Origin: Cognataquiflexum nitidum
GTDB lineage: Bacteria; Bacteroidota; Bacteroidia; Cytophagales; Cyclobacteriaceae
Reading direction: 5' to 3'
Assembly: GCF_022538055.1 (NCBI RefSeq)
Contig: NZ_JAKZAM010000029.1
Coordinates: 1-64,000 of the forward strand
Length of the DNA stretch: 64,000 nucleotides
The notes below the pieces were generated by a model that worked only from the letters and a program-made list of their open reading frames with translations, was not told where the DNA came from and made no database searches. The translations under genes and the position numbers were made by a program. This document shows, in pieces, positions 1-11,605 of this stretch; the first letter of the stretch is position 1; each line of letters starts with the position of its first letter.

Positions 1-38
1 GGCCTTGGATGGATGGAATATTCTCTCAAATCTCCAAC

Positions 39-1319
39 CTAAGCCTCCCATTTACATATTCTAATGCATAATTCGGGTTTAACCTTCAAAGATGATGAAG
101 GAACAAGTTCCATGACGGTAAACCCACCCTCATTTTTCAAAACAGCCCCTTCACCCACGAGTGCAACAGATGTCCCGCTAGGGGCAATTCTCATTTTCAA
201 AGGTTTTTCTGATGGGGAAATATTTAAAGTCCGGGTGAAAACAGGTTGGTCCCCCAATGTTTCCAATCCAAATGTTTCCAAAACTTTTGCTTCGCCAACG
301 GTGTAAGAGACAATCACCCGATCTTGATACTGATAAAGCCCTTTGTAATGCGTCCACTCCCGTGGCAATGGTCCAAACTTCCTTTTATCTCTCGCTGTAA
401 ATCTTGGGTCCGCAAATGTCCCTGTATTTGGATTTGCCCAACCGGGAGAAACGGGGTTTTGAAAGTGAAGGTCCCCAACCGTTCTTGGAGAGATATTGTG
501 ACTTCCATTAAATAGAATTGCCTGCCAATCTATAAAACCTTCTCCAGACCAAGCCCCGGCAACCCGCATCAGGTCATGGTCAAACATCATCCATGCATTG
601 CCTGCAGCCACTCCGCCTGTACCTTGATCCAGCCTTACAGCTATTCCTTTGTAGGCAAAATTGGCTTTGACAAGATTTTCATCCGGAAGCGGCGAAGGAC
701 CGGAGGACCGTTCTCTTTCCGGGGCATTCCGTCCGACCAATTCATAGGTATTGATCAAAAAATTCCCGTAGTCCATTTCTGCCCAGGGCTTGAATTCTTT
801 AGGTGCAGGACCTGTGTTTGTCCCGGTTGGCAAGCCGGCCAAATACGCTGAATCTATTTCATAGTACTGATCCGGATTTTGTTTTTGCAAAAAAGTTTCT
901 CTCAGGTAATTGATGATGTCATACTTTTCTACCGGAGTCAAATTGACTTGGGGAGGCATCGATCCATAGCCTCGGGTCAAGGTCTGATAGATCGAATAGG
1001 GATCTTTCCCCACTTTGAAGGTATCTTCCCAAAATTTGAATGCAGTAGGAATCGATCCTACCTGTTCCGGATTACCGTGGCAATTGAAGCAGATATTGTT
1101 GTAAATATGCTCACCAGTCCTGATGGATTCGTCATGCCTATCGCCTAAAGCCGTCAAGAGTCCTTTGTGGTCAATGTCCTTTTCAAAGTCGGGAAGGTCT
1201 GATTCCAAAAGAATAAATCCCAAAGGAGCCTCTGCTTCTTGATTGGTAGAATTTTGGTTGCATCCAAACAGCAGGATGGAAAGCAATAAAGCAGGGTAAG
1301 CTATGTATTTTTTATTCAT
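39..1319 (-). CDS. Cytochrome c lipoprotein with DUF6797-like domain, possibly truncated
   Basis: The ATG at 1319 gives a lipoprotein signal (hydrophobic stretch ending LLFGC), so I prefer it to the longer upstream start. After a short linker comes a single c-type haem site (CFNCH) in a small cytochrome c domain, then a region (KGIAVRLDQG, MFDHDLMRVAGAW, NGSHN, GPLPREWTHYKGLY) resembling what I know as DUF6797. In other proteins this domain is part of much longer polypeptides. Here the ORF stops abruptly after about 425 residues. The last dozen codons look out of register, and another minus-strand frame reads plausibly for several codons before its own stop. A frameshifted or decayed gene is therefore possible. 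It is probably a periplasmic or outer-membrane-anchored redox protein; the substrate is unknown. Confidence 0.6.
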   Translation of the reverse strand: MNKKYIAYPALLLSILLFGCNQNSTNQEAEAPLGFILLESDLPDFEKDIDHKGLLTALGDRHDESIRTGEHIYNNICFNCHGNPEQVGSIPTAFKFWEDTFKVGKDPYSIYQTLTRGYGSMPPQVNLTPVEKYDIINYLRETFLQKQNPDQYYEIDSAYLAGLPTGTNTGPAPKEFKPWAEMDYGNFLINTYELVGRNAPERERSSGPSPLPDENLVKANFAYKGIAVRLDQGTGGVAAGNAWMMFDHDLMRVAGAWSGEGFIDWQAILFNGSHNISPRTVGDLHFQNPVSPGWANPNTGTFADPRFTARDKRKFGPLPREWTHYKGLYQYQDRVIVSYTVGEAKVLETFGLETLGDQPVFTRTLNISPSEKPLKMRIAPSGTSVALVGEGAVLKNEGGFTVMELVPSSSLKVKPELCIRICKWEA

Positions 1320-1961
1320 TGTGAGAAAAATGGGATTATGGTCATTACGTAATATATTGATTAGCAATTATTAAAAAAAGTCAGGTGGAATTCCATACAG
1401 AATCATTCCAAAGAAAGATAGACGGCAGTTCTTGTAAAAAGCCCAATTCTTATTCGAATAATGGGTATTTCAAGCATGTAAAACATTCCAAAGAAGTTTT
1501 TCGTATATGGGGGATTTAAAAAAAATTGGATACTCTAGAAAATCAGGACGGAGGATGGTAAACCAAATTCATGTGATGAAGCCAGGAAAGACACTGCAAA
1601 AATAGGAATGCATTTTTTCTAAATTAATCAAAATTAATTAATATTAAAAATCAATAAAATTAAAATATTCATATTTTAATTTTAAAATATAATAATTTAT
1701 TTAAAAAAAATAATACATAAAAATTAAGTAGTTTGCTCTGAAAAACAGAATTTTGTAGTTCTATCTCAGAAGGGGCTTAGAGACACAAATGTCTCCAAAT
1801 GTGTAGATTAAAGAATAATTTAACATAATCAGGAATAACTTTTTATTTTCATTTATACACACTTTATTTACTTTTGGTGACGTGTTTTATTTTTAAAACA
1901 GAAATTAAGGGATGTATAAACATCTTTTTTTGAAATTTGAAGTACACAAAATAAAATATTT
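1320..1961. other. AT-rich intergenic region between divergent genes
   Basis: This is 640 bases of very AT-rich DNA separating two divergently transcribed genes, so it should hold both promoters. A TAnnTTTG-like hexamer (TACTTTTG, 1869-1876) lies about 85 bases before the protease start, but I see no convincing -33 TTG partner. No ORF or structured repeat is evident. Confidence 0.5.
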
Positions 1962-3503
1962 ATGAATAAATCAAGTTTGATAAAGCCCGGAATATTCTTT
2001 GGAATAGGTGTACTTTTCTTGACCCTATTTTCGACATCATGCAATACACACGATGAAATGCATCCAACCGTGGAGGAGTTCAACACCCTTGACGGGAAAC
2101 CTACCCATAACTCAGGGAAGTATATTGTGACCCTTCATGAAAGCAATATCAGTTTCAGAAAAACCCTCAATTATGAAGATGCACAGGCAGGAATGAGAAA
2201 AGTTGCAGTAGACCTTGTTGCAAAATTTGGAATAACTCCTATTCAGGTTGAACAGGTTTACGGCAGCTTGATTACAGGTTTTTCGGCTACACTTTCCCCA
2301 AGTCAGGTAAGTGCCTTGAGGGCTGACCCAAGTGTACAATTTGTCGAGGAAGATGGGATTGCCTATGCCTTCAACGATATCACACAAAGCCCTGCAACAT
2401 GGGGTATCGATCGTATAGATCAGGCAGCCAGACCATTAAACAACAGCTACACCTACTCTCAGACAGGTGAAGGCGTAAAAGTGTACATTATGGACACAGG
2501 TATCAACTATGCCCATGTTGACTTCGCAGGCCGAGCACAACAGGGGTACACAGGATATCCTGACGATGGTTCTGACAAGAATGGTCATGGAACACACGTA
2601 GCAGGAACCGTAGGAGGTACAGTATATGGGGTTGCCAAAAAAGCAACTTTGGTATCAGTGAAAGTATTGGGTGATAACGGATCAGGATCTTGGTCAACGA
2701 TTATTGCCGGAATGGATTGGGTAGTGGCCAACAAAGGGACTTCTCCAGCAGTAGTCAACATGTCTCTTGGAGGCTCAGGTACTAGTTCCACTATAAATAA
2801 TGCAGTAGCAAGACTCTTTGATGCCAATGTGGCAGTAATTGTGGCAGCAGGTAACTCTAATGTAGATGCCTCTGGGTTTACCCCTGCCAATGCACCTAAA
2901 GCCTATGCGGTAGGTTCGAGCACCAACACTGATGCGCGCTCAAGCTTTTCAAATTTTGGAACAACCGTAAAAGTGTTTGCACCGGGCTCATCTATCACCT
3001 CTGCTTGGCATACAGGTACTACAGCGATTTCCACCATAAGCGGTACGAGTATGGCTAGTCCGCATGTTGCAGGTGCAGCGGCCCTTTTGCTTCAGACCAA
3101 CCCAAGTGCATCGGCACAGCAAATCTATGATCAGATCAGTGCCAATGCTACCAAAGGCATTATCACTAGCTCAAGTTCTCCTAACAACCACCTGTTGTTT
3201 ACGAGGGCATCAGGTGGAGAAGTAACTCCTCCACCGACAGTTGAACCTGAACCAAGCCCGATCACACTTTCTGCCACTTGGGCAAAAGTATCCGGAAGAC
3301 TAAGGGTAAGGTTGTCTTATTCAGGATTTTCAAGCGGTACTTCCGTGGATATTTTCAGGAATGGAACTAGAGTTGCAACGACAACCAACATTTCCTCATA
3401 CGAAGACAGGACAAACCTCAGAGGAAGTGGTTCGGTTACTTACAGAGTTTGTGCCCGAGGAAGTGATACATGCTCCGCTACGATCACAGTGGCTTACAAT
3501 TAA
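1962..3503 (+). CDS. Subtilisin-like serine protease (S8), lipoprotein with I9 propeptide
   Basis: This is a secreted endopeptidase. A lipobox (LTLFSTSC, Cys27) suggests membrane anchoring. Residues about 52-135 match an inhibitor_I9 propeptide that acts as intramolecular chaperone. The S8 catalytic triad is complete: Asp178 (MDTG), His209 (GHGTHVAGT) and Ser363 (GTSMASPHVAG); an oxyanion-type AAGN stretch lies near residue 297. After a proline-rich linker, residues about 430-513 form a small beta-sandwich-like domain (Ig/Fn3-like) that may bind substrate or surface polymers. It stands alone, with a strong terminator just downstream. Family assignment is secure; the substrate is not predictable. 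Confidence 0.95.
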   Translation: MNKSSLIKPGIFFGIGVLFLTLFSTSCNTHDEMHPTVEEFNTLDGKPTHNSGKYIVTLHESNISFRKTLNYEDAQAGMRKVAVDLVAKFGITPIQVEQVYGSLITGFSATLSPSQVSALRADPSVQFVEEDGIAYAFNDITQSPATWGIDRIDQAARPLNNSYTYSQTGEGVKVYIMDTGINYAHVDFAGRAQQGYTGYPDDGSDKNGHGTHVAGTVGGTVYGVAKKATLVSVKVLGDNGSGSWSTIIAGMDWVVANKGTSPAVVNMSLGGSGTSSTINNAVARLFDANVAVIVAAGNSNVDASGFTPANAPKAYAVGSSTNTDARSSFSNFGTTVKVFAPGSSITSAWHTGTTAISTISGTSMASPHVAGAAALLLQTNPSASAQQIYDQISANATKGIITSSSSPNNHLLFTRASGGEVTPPPTVEPEPSPITLSATWAKVSGRLRVRLSYSGFSSGTSVDIFRNGTRVATTTNISSYEDRTNLRGSGSVTYRVCARGSDTCSATITVAYN

Positions 3504-3530
3504 GCGATTTATGTAGAATGATAAACAGAA

Positions 3531-3558
3531 AAAAAGGAGCTTTAGGGCTCCTTTTTCT
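3531..3558 (+). terminator. Rho-independent terminator of the S8 protease gene
   Basis: A perfect 10-bp stem (AAAAAGGAGC / GCTCCTTTTT) with a six-base loop, running into T-rich sequence, 27 bases after the stop codon. Confidence 0.85.
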
Positions 3559-4289
3559 ATTTGGGCTTTTTCCAATTCCTCAAATAAATTTAGAAAACAA
3601 GATCTTCAAACACTCAGGGGAGCTTATTCCCTATTGGAATTCCTTTTCTCGACTTTTTATGCAGAGCTAGGCTAAAGAAATATGCAGAAAATTATGCCGG
3701 TTTTTTTTTCTTAATATATGTCTATATGTGTATCCGCAATGCTGCCACTAGCAAAATTTTGTTTGAATTCACCTTGACTTGGTTCGACAGGCTCACCAAC
3801 CGCCGCTCGGTGTATGTAAGTTTTATTTCCCTCCACCTCCTAACAATAGCAGCAGATCCGGTGGCCGAGCGAAATCGAGGCCGTTTTGTCTAAAAGAAAT
3901 AGAGGCAAGAATGCGGATAACCAGATATTTCTATCGTTTTAGAGGAAAATGTATCTGCATAATGAGGTCCGTAAAATCATAGTTAAATATGATTCACGAT
4001 AGATAGGCAACAGATATACCCATCACATCCCTACCGGCGGCCGGCCATGGTCTTCCGACTTCGGCCTCCCACAGTATAGAAAATGGGGCACTTGCAAATA
4101 TCAGTATCCATATTTGAGAAAATTTCCCTATATAAAACAATCCCAAACCTGTTTTTTGTATTTTGGGTTTGAAGGTGTTTTTGCCCCAATAATTCAGAGG
4201 GAAACTCTACATGGTGTCAATTTTTCAATTCACAAACCAAACGTTTTAATGTGTCCAGGTCTCGATTGGATAAATTTTCCTCAAAATGC
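3559..4289. repeat. Gene-free region with degenerate interspersed repeat fragments
   Basis: There is no credible gene between the protease terminator and the katG terminator. The stretch holds fragments of the short repeats common in Bacteroidota genomes: GGTTCGACAGGCTCACCAAC near 3780, GGCCGAGCGAAATCGAGGCC near 3864, and a GC-rich CGGCGGCCGGCC patch near 4034. The first is the same motif that occurs twice inside fcl at 42.46 kb. Small ORFs here lack family resemblance and are probably chance. Confidence 0.55.
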
Positions 4290-4318
4290 AAAAAGCCAAT
4301 CTCTAAAGACTGGCTTTT
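4290..4318 (-). terminator. Rho-independent terminator downstream of katG
   Basis: Inverted repeat AAAAGCCA / TGGCTTTT extended by TCT/AGA pairs around a short loop, located 25 bases after the katG stop codon. The flanking A/T runs would let it work in either direction. Confidence 0.75.
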
Positions 4319-4343
4319 AAAACACTTTTGAAAGAAGGTTTAC

Positions 4344-6608
<2,265 letters not shown>

Positions 6609-6642
6609 ATACTCGGGGTTTTTAATTTTTATAATAATTTTT

Positions 6643-6655
6643 TAATAATCATTAA
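6643..6655 (-). promoter_or_regulatory. Possible PerR/Fur-type box upstream of katG
   Basis: TAATAATCATTAA, a partly symmetrical AT-rich motif, lies just upstream of katG. The same 13 bases recur at 55824-55836 ahead of the TonB-dependent receptor. Genes of peroxide defence and iron uptake are typical targets of Fur-family regulators, so a shared operator is plausible. AT-rich background makes chance recurrence possible. Confidence 0.35.
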
Positions 6656-7086
6656 AATTACGCCATTAAGAAGCCAGTCAGAAATAGCTATTTTCTATAG
6701 CTTATAGATAAAACAAATGATTTTTTAAAATCAATAAACAAAAAAGACCTATACCTCTTCCTAACATCCAAATAAAAAACTAAGGGTTTAATTTTCTAAA
6801 TGCAATCCAATACTGTCAGTGGCTACTTGCTGCTACAGCTTACCACCCTGCTCAAGACCCTTAACCATAGCGCCTTGTATTTGGGATAAAAGCACCGCTG
6901 AATGGTGATTTCTTTTAAAATTGAAGCAGGATTTTTAGGGGTTGGATATTGGCACAAAGAAAAAAAACCAATTTCTATACAACTATCCGGAGAGCTACAC
7001 GGGTGAAAAACTACTGTAAAAAGGTCACAAAAAAATCATGAAGTAAAAAAATCAAAAGAGTGAATGAAGGAAAACTAGGAACAGGA
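6656..7086. other. Intergenic region, nothing recognisable
   Basis: This is 430 bases between the katG promoter and the end of the WecA-like gene. It is AT-rich with one more mixed patch around 6810-6900. I see no ORF, repeat or clear hairpin. Confidence 0.4.
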
Positions 7087-8190
7087 TTACTCCTTTTCTT
7101 TTTTTTCCTTTTGCTCGATCATCAGAGGGGAGGTTACGTTGCGGAGTTTCTCAACCCGCTGCATCGAAAATACCGATAAGACAATAGCCAGTACCGTAGA
7201 AATCAAAAAAATCAATGGCAGCATGATATGGTCATTTAGATCCGCACCCAAAAAAATCAGTCCTATAAAACAAATTTTGATTCCCATCAGTGATAGCGTG
7301 ACCTTGTCATGGTCCAATCCCAACTTTAAGAGCAAGTGATGGATATGCATATTGTCAGGCTCAAAAGGAGACTTTCCCTTCCAGATGCGTCGGGAAAAAA
7401 CCTGAAGGGTATCAAAAATGGGGATGATTAAAATGGCTATACCTGAAGCCAATGGCGCCATAAACTGAATGGATCCTAGCCCAATAGCCGTGGCATTGGT
7501 ATGGATAAATAAAATTACAAGTACAGACAAAGCAAACCCCAAACTCATGGACCCGGTATCACCCATAAAAATCTTCGCCGGCCGCCAATTGAATACCAAG
7601 AACGACGCTATCCCAGCAGCCAAGGCATAACTGAAATAAGCAAAAGGGGCTAGACCTGCTTCCTTAAACCACCAGCTCAAAAACATTAAAATAACCAAAG
7701 CCAAACCTCCGGCAAGTCCATCTAAGCCATCTATAAGGTTAAAAGCATTGGTTAGGGCTACAATAGTAAACATTGAAAACAGGTAACTCATCCAAATCGG
7801 CAGCTCATATATTCCCAGAAAACCATAGAATCCGACAAGACGAATATCCCCCAACACAACCACCAAAAAAGCTGCCACCACTTGGGAACCAAGTTTTTGG
7901 AAGACAGAAAGGTCTAACATATCATCCCGGAAACCCACAATAAACATCAGAAGGAATGAAGCCAACAAGTACCTGATCTGATCAAACTGATCATAATCAA
8001 ACCATATCATGATGGATATAAAAGTAGCGGCAACAAATCCAATTCCCCCCATGGAGGGAACTTCTCCACGGTGTATTTTTCTTCCTCCGGGCGTATCCAA
8101 CATTCCCATTCCTTTTAGCAAACGGATCAGAATGAAGTAACTCATGAATCCTATCAAAAAAGCTGTTCCGGTGATTTTTAAAATTTCCAT
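7087..8190 (-). CDS. WecA/MraY-like undecaprenyl-phosphate sugar-1-phosphate transferase
   Basis: Integral membrane enzyme that transfers a HexNAc-1-phosphate (GlcNAc in WecA/TagO) from the UDP-sugar to undecaprenyl phosphate, priming glycan synthesis. The ATG at 8190 places the first membrane helix at the N-terminus. About ten hydrophobic helices are visible. Family motifs are present: NAFNLIDGLDGLAGG, FMGDTGSMSLGF, and PIFDTLQVFSRR with the HIHH motif (DNMHIHH). The C-terminus is charged (KEKKEKE). It lies at the promoter-distal end of the polysaccharide locus and is the only priming enzyme in the window, so it probably initiates the repeat unit. The exact sugar is not determinable. Confidence 0.9.
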   Translation of the reverse strand: MEILKITGTAFLIGFMSYFILIRLLKGMGMLDTPGGRKIHRGEVPSMGGIGFVAATFISIMIWFDYDQFDQIRYLLASFLLMFIVGFRDDMLDLSVFQKLGSQVVAAFLVVVLGDIRLVGFYGFLGIYELPIWMSYLFSMFTIVALTNAFNLIDGLDGLAGGLALVILMFLSWWFKEAGLAPFAYFSYALAAGIASFLVFNWRPAKIFMGDTGSMSLGFALSVLVILFIHTNATAIGLGSIQFMAPLASGIAILIIPIFDTLQVFSRRIWKGKSPFEPDNMHIHHLLLKLGLDHDKVTLSLMGIKICFIGLIFLGADLNDHIMLPLIFLISTVLAIVLSVFSMQRVEKLRNVTSPLMIEQKEKKEKE

Positions 8191-8639
8191 TAATTTGAGA
8201 TTAGAATAATGTAGTCTGAAAGTGGCCAATACCCCTTAATTTGGAAAAATTCTTCATCCGTCTCAATACCAAAATGATAACCGGTCATTTGGGAAGACTT
8301 GTGAAAATCCAAGCTTGGGCTGAATTTGAAAATCAATGTTAGCGGTGGTGTGGGAGTCCCAGCTGTGGTATGGGTGACTATACTCTTTTTTGGGTTTCTA
8401 TAATTTAAAAGAACTCCAAATTTCTAATACAAGACTTTAAGTATATCCGTATTTCCATTCATATATCTTGAAGAAACCGATTGCTGTGAGATAGTAAAAG
8501 TCCTGTAAATGGTGTCAATACTGAAAACAGGCATCAGTACAACGGATAGGCAGACCCTTGAAGAGATTCTGCCTATTTCTGACAGCAAGGCAAATCGGAA
8601 TATACAAAAATCCGAAAATTAAGGTTATCTTCTTAGCTG
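8191..8639. other. Intergenic region between WecA-like gene and GT2 gene
   Basis: There are 450 bases with no credible ORF and none of the polysaccharide-locus repeats. It separates the WecA-like gene from the rest of the cluster, so that gene may have its own promoter here; none is clearly visible. Confidence 0.4.
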
Positions 8640-9398
8640 TCAGTGTTTCCCAAAGGGGATGAATTCCAGTATCTTTCTAAAATACCGGGAGTACAAGCGG
8701 ATATAATTTGTATTTAACCCATTTTCCCTACAAGCACGCAGATCCTCGTGATTGATGATTAGGGTGATTTTCCATGAAGAAGTACTCAGTCCGCCAAAAC
8801 GCATTTTGAGAAGGTCAACAGGGATATACTTATAAGACAACTTATGCCTGTACAAAAACCTGACGAGAAGCTCAAAATCAGCCGCTACCTTATAACTAGT
8901 ATTATAATAACCAAATTTCTCAAAATTTTCCCTGTAGGTAAAGAAGGTAGGATGAGCCGGCATAAATCCCCAAGAAAATGCCCCTAAGTTAAATTTTTCA
9001 GAAGAATAATAACGTAAGGTTTTTCCAAGGTTATCATGCCTGACAAATCTCACATCAGCAAAAACGCATGACGTGGTACTATCCGAGAATCCCTCTACTA
9101 TTTTAGAAATAGCATCTTTCCGGTGATAGAAATCATCCGAATTGAGTATCCCTACGATATCGCCGGTGGCCATTTTAATGCCTTTGTTCATCGCATAATA
9201 TAATCCATGATCAGCCTCGGTAATCATTTTGGAGACTACATCGGAATTTACATTGATTATATCGACGGTATTGTCAGTAGAATTACCATCCACGATGATA
9301 TATTCAATATTCGGATAATCCTGATAAGCGATACTGTCAATGGTGTGTTGGAGTGTAGCGCCAGAATTAAAGGTTACTGTAACAATGGATACTTTCAA
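8640..9398 (-). CDS. Family 2 glycosyltransferase (WcaA-like)
   Basis: Cytoplasmic GT-A glycosyltransferase of 252 residues. The N-terminus VSIVTVTFNSG, the nucleotide-binding IIVDGNSTD, and the metal-binding NSDD (in place of DxD) are typical. The ADHGLYYAMNKGI stretch is characteristic of the subgroup found in colanic-acid-like clusters. No ATG is available; the start is TTG at 9398. About 150 bases upstream begins the first of the intergenic repeat blocks. Donor and acceptor sugars cannot be told. Confidence 0.88.
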   Translation of the reverse strand: MKVSIVTVTFNSGATLQHTIDSIAYQDYPNIEYIIVDGNSTDNTVDIINVNSDVVSKMITEADHGLYYAMNKGIKMATGDIVGILNSDDFYHRKDAISKIVEGFSDSTTSCVFADVRFVRHDNLGKTLRYYSSEKFNLGAFSWGFMPAHPTFFTYRENFEKFGYYNTSYKVAADFELLVRFLYRHKLSYKYIPVDLLKMRFGGLSTSSWKITLIINHEDLRACRENGLNTNYIRLYSRYFRKILEFIPFGKH

Positions 9399-9549
9399 CG
9401 GACTAAGCTTTTACGGGTTAATAACTGAACAGAATCAGGGGCAATAGCTGTAGGTGGTTCTCCAAAAGAGAGGGTGATATGGTAAAAACAAACTATTTTA
9501 AATAATGTTTGATAAATTTCAACTATTAAAACATTGGTTTTGGATAATG

Positions 9550-9836
9550 AGAGATCAGAGTACGGAAGGGTTCGGGGTTCCCTGTACTTTAGGAGTGAAC
9601 AGGAACTTGGAACATGGAACTTTGAACATTTTTTGGAACAGAGTTCTAGCCTGCGGCGTACGTGCCTGCGGCGTTCGGGGTTCGGAGAATCGTTGAGGCG
9701 AGGTGGAACCTGGAACAATGAACTTGGAACAGTTTTTAGAACAGAGTACAGATTTGTTCGGAGTTCTAGCCTGCGGCGTACGTGCCTGCGGCGTTCGGGG
9801 TTCGGCGTAGGGCTGATATGCTGTTGAACATAGACA
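9550..9836. repeat. Polysaccharide-locus intergenic repeat, block A
   Basis: Block of the modular repeat family that fills gaps in this locus. It holds the hairpin core CCTGTACTTTAGGAGTGAAC, the GAAC-rich segment that follows (GGAACTTGGAACATGGAACT), the segment GTTCTAGCCTGCGGCG, and the alternative module GAATCGTTGAGGCGAGGTGG. It ends against the stop of the DUF218 gene. Confidence 0.85.
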
Positions 9837-9839
9837 AGA

Positions 9840-10565
9840 TCACCCACTCACCAGCATGATACCGACTTTTTCCTTCACCAATTCACTCCACATCTGCATG
9901 GCATCCAAGCTCGGGATCCAAGAGTACTGGATACCATCCGGATGCAGCTTTACCCTATAATCCGAGGGGGCGGTAATCACTTCCAGACCTTGTTTTTCAA
10001 AAATCTTCTTGGCTCTTTGGATGTGCATGGCAGAAGTCACCAAGATCACAGACTTGGTTCCTGGGAATTTCGCCATAAAATCCTTTGCTTCTTCTTGGGT
10101 GTTTTTTGGTGTTGTAATAATATTGATGGCAGCATCAGGCACGCCCCATTCCCTTGCCACTTCTGCATACATCTCCGCAAGCGAAACATAGCCTTCTACG
10201 CCAGCTCCGGTAAATACCAAGCGGGCTTCAGGCAACTGTTTCCAGATGCTTATTCCCTGCATTACCCTATGAAAAGATGCTCCTCCAATACGATGCATGG
10301 GACTTAAGCCCTGTTCAGGAGTACCTCCTGCTCCTAAAACAAGAATATAGGGAGCCACCTTTTTTTCTGATTCCCAGGTAGGAAACTTTCTTTCCTCAAG
10401 AGCAAACAGGTATTGGACAGGTTTTGAAAAAAGCAGCATGGAGAGGAAAAGCAAGGGAATTGATACCCAAAGTCTTTTTTTGTAATTCAAAATTACTCCT
10501 GCAATCAGGATAGAAAAGATCCAAAAACCGGGATTAAGAAATACTTGATGGGCGAGGAAGCGCAT
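9840..10565 (-). CDS. DUF218/YdcF-ElyC family membrane protein
   Basis: 241 residues with two N-terminal hydrophobic segments (about 8-26 and 32-48), then a soluble DUF218 domain. The domain shows the YILVLGAGG start, RVMQGISIWKQLPEARLVFTG, TTPKNTQEEA, and VILVTSAMHIQRAKKIFEKQG motifs seen in SanA/ElyC/YdcF proteins, which are linked to envelope and peptidoglycan precursor metabolism. The biochemical role is poorly known; here it sits within the polysaccharide locus. Repeat block B begins 2 bases before its ATG, so its leader must be made of repeat DNA. Confidence 0.85.
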   Translation of the reverse strand: MRFLAHQVFLNPGFWIFSILIAGVILNYKKRLWVSIPLLFLSMLLFSKPVQYLFALEERKFPTWESEKKVAPYILVLGAGGTPEQGLSPMHRIGGASFHRVMQGISIWKQLPEARLVFTGAGVEGYVSLAEMYAEVAREWGVPDAAINIITTPKNTQEEAKDFMAKFPGTKSVILVTSAMHIQRAKKIFEKQGLEVITAPSDYRVKLHPDGIQYSWIPSLDAMQMWSELVKEKVGIMLVSG

Positions 10566-10566
10566 A

Positions 10567-11030
10567 GTGTGGGATTGGGGTGCGGGGCCTGCGGCGTTCG
10601 GGGGTGCGGGGGTGCGGGGTTCAGGGTTCTAGCCTGCGGCGTTCGGGGTTCCCTGTACTTTAGGAGTGAACAGGAACCTGGAACATGGAACTTTGAACAT
10701 TTTTTGGAACAGAGTACGGAATGGTTCGGAGTTCTGGCCTGCGGCGTACGTGCCTGCGGCGTTCGGGGTACGGAGAATCGTTGAGGCGAGGTGGAACATG
10801 GAACAATGAACCTTGAACAGTTTTTAGAACAGAGTACAGATTTGTTCGGGGTTCTAGCCTGCGGCGTACGTGCCTGCGGCGTTCGGGGTTCCCTGTACTT
10901 TAGGAGTGAACAGGAACCTGGAACAATGAACTTTGAACAGTTTTTAGAACAGAGTACAGATTTGTTCGGAGTTCTAGCCTGCGGCGTACGTGCCTGCGGC
11001 GTTCGGGTTCAGAGTAGGGTTGATGCGAAG
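10567..11030. repeat. Polysaccharide-locus intergenic repeat, block B
   Basis: Two copies of the hairpin core (near 10650 and 10888), several GTTC..GCCTGCGGCG segments and one GAATCGTTGAGGCGAGG module. It fills the whole gap between the WcaF-like gene and the DUF218 gene. Confidence 0.85.
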
Positions 11031-11049
11031 TGTATTAGGAAATCATATC

Positions 11050-11604
11050 TTAAACTATCTCTCTCTTCCTGATCGCTTGGGCGGGGTTTCCTTGGTAAAT
11101 GGTAAAGGAGTCCAAATCCTTGGTAGCAACAGATCCAACGGCCAGAACAGAATGGGAAAAACAGGTAACTCCCGGGCAAACGACGGACTTTGAGCCTATC
11201 CAAACTCCATCCTCCAACCTGATTCCCTCAAGGATCAAATCAAAAGATGCTTTCTTATAATCATGGTTTCCGGTAAGCAGCATCGCGCCTTGGGAGATGC
11301 AGACATTTGCCTCCAAGGAAACCTGGGTGAGGTTGTCGATCCAGACATTTTCTCCTATCCAACAATGATCCCCAACTGTCAGAAACCATGGGTATTTGAT
11401 ATTGACTTTTGGTTTGATCACCAGTCCTCTACCTATTTTGGCGCCAAACAGTTTTAATATCCAAGATTTAAATATTGATGGAAACAGAATACTGGTATTT
11501 ATAAAAATACGATTTGCTACATACCAAGCTAACCTCCGAGAAATCGATCCCGGCTGAAAGTGCTTATTTTTAAATTGACTTAGGTCTGTTTTTTTGGGGT
11601 TCAT
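11050..11604 (-). CDS. WcaF-like acetyltransferase (left-handed beta-helix)
   Basis: 184 residues. Hexapeptide-repeat transferase of the colanic-acid WcaF type, expected to O-acetylate a sugar of the polymer or its lipid-linked precursor using acetyl-CoA. The hexapeptide region runs from about residue 60 (IKPKVNIKYPWFLTVGDHCW) through VWIDNLTQVSL and the GNHDYK loop, to DGVWIGSKSVVCPGVT and the terminal YQGNPAQAIRKR motif. The WIGENVWIDN stretch and the catalytic-type histidine in TGNHDY are present. The ATG at 11604 directly abuts repeat block C. Confidence 0.9.
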   Translation of the reverse strand: MNPKKTDLSQFKNKHFQPGSISRRLAWYVANRIFINTSILFPSIFKSWILKLFGAKIGRGLVIKPKVNIKYPWFLTVGDHCWIGENVWIDNLTQVSLEANVCISQGAMLLTGNHDYKKASFDLILEGIRLEDGVWIGSKSVVCPGVTCFSHSVLAVGSVATKDLDSFTIYQGNPAQAIRKREIV

Positions 11605-11605
11605 G

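Noticed and set aside
3855..3895. GGTGGCCGAGCG stretch resembling the 5' part of a tRNA-Leu gene
   Set aside because: No cloverleaf arms, anticodon stem or T-loop follow; it is part of a GGCCGAGCGAAATCGAGGCC repeat.
3779..3982. 67-codon plus-strand ORF in the gap between the S8 protease and katG
   Set aside because: It is formed by the interspersed repeat fragments and has no coding character.
9534..9827. Open frames within the repeat blocks on both strands, with repeated peptides such as FRSEQELGTWNFEHFLEQ
   Set aside because: They occur in several frames and on both strands, follow the repeat composition, and the clean array has a 103-base period that is not a multiple of three. No start context or family similarity.
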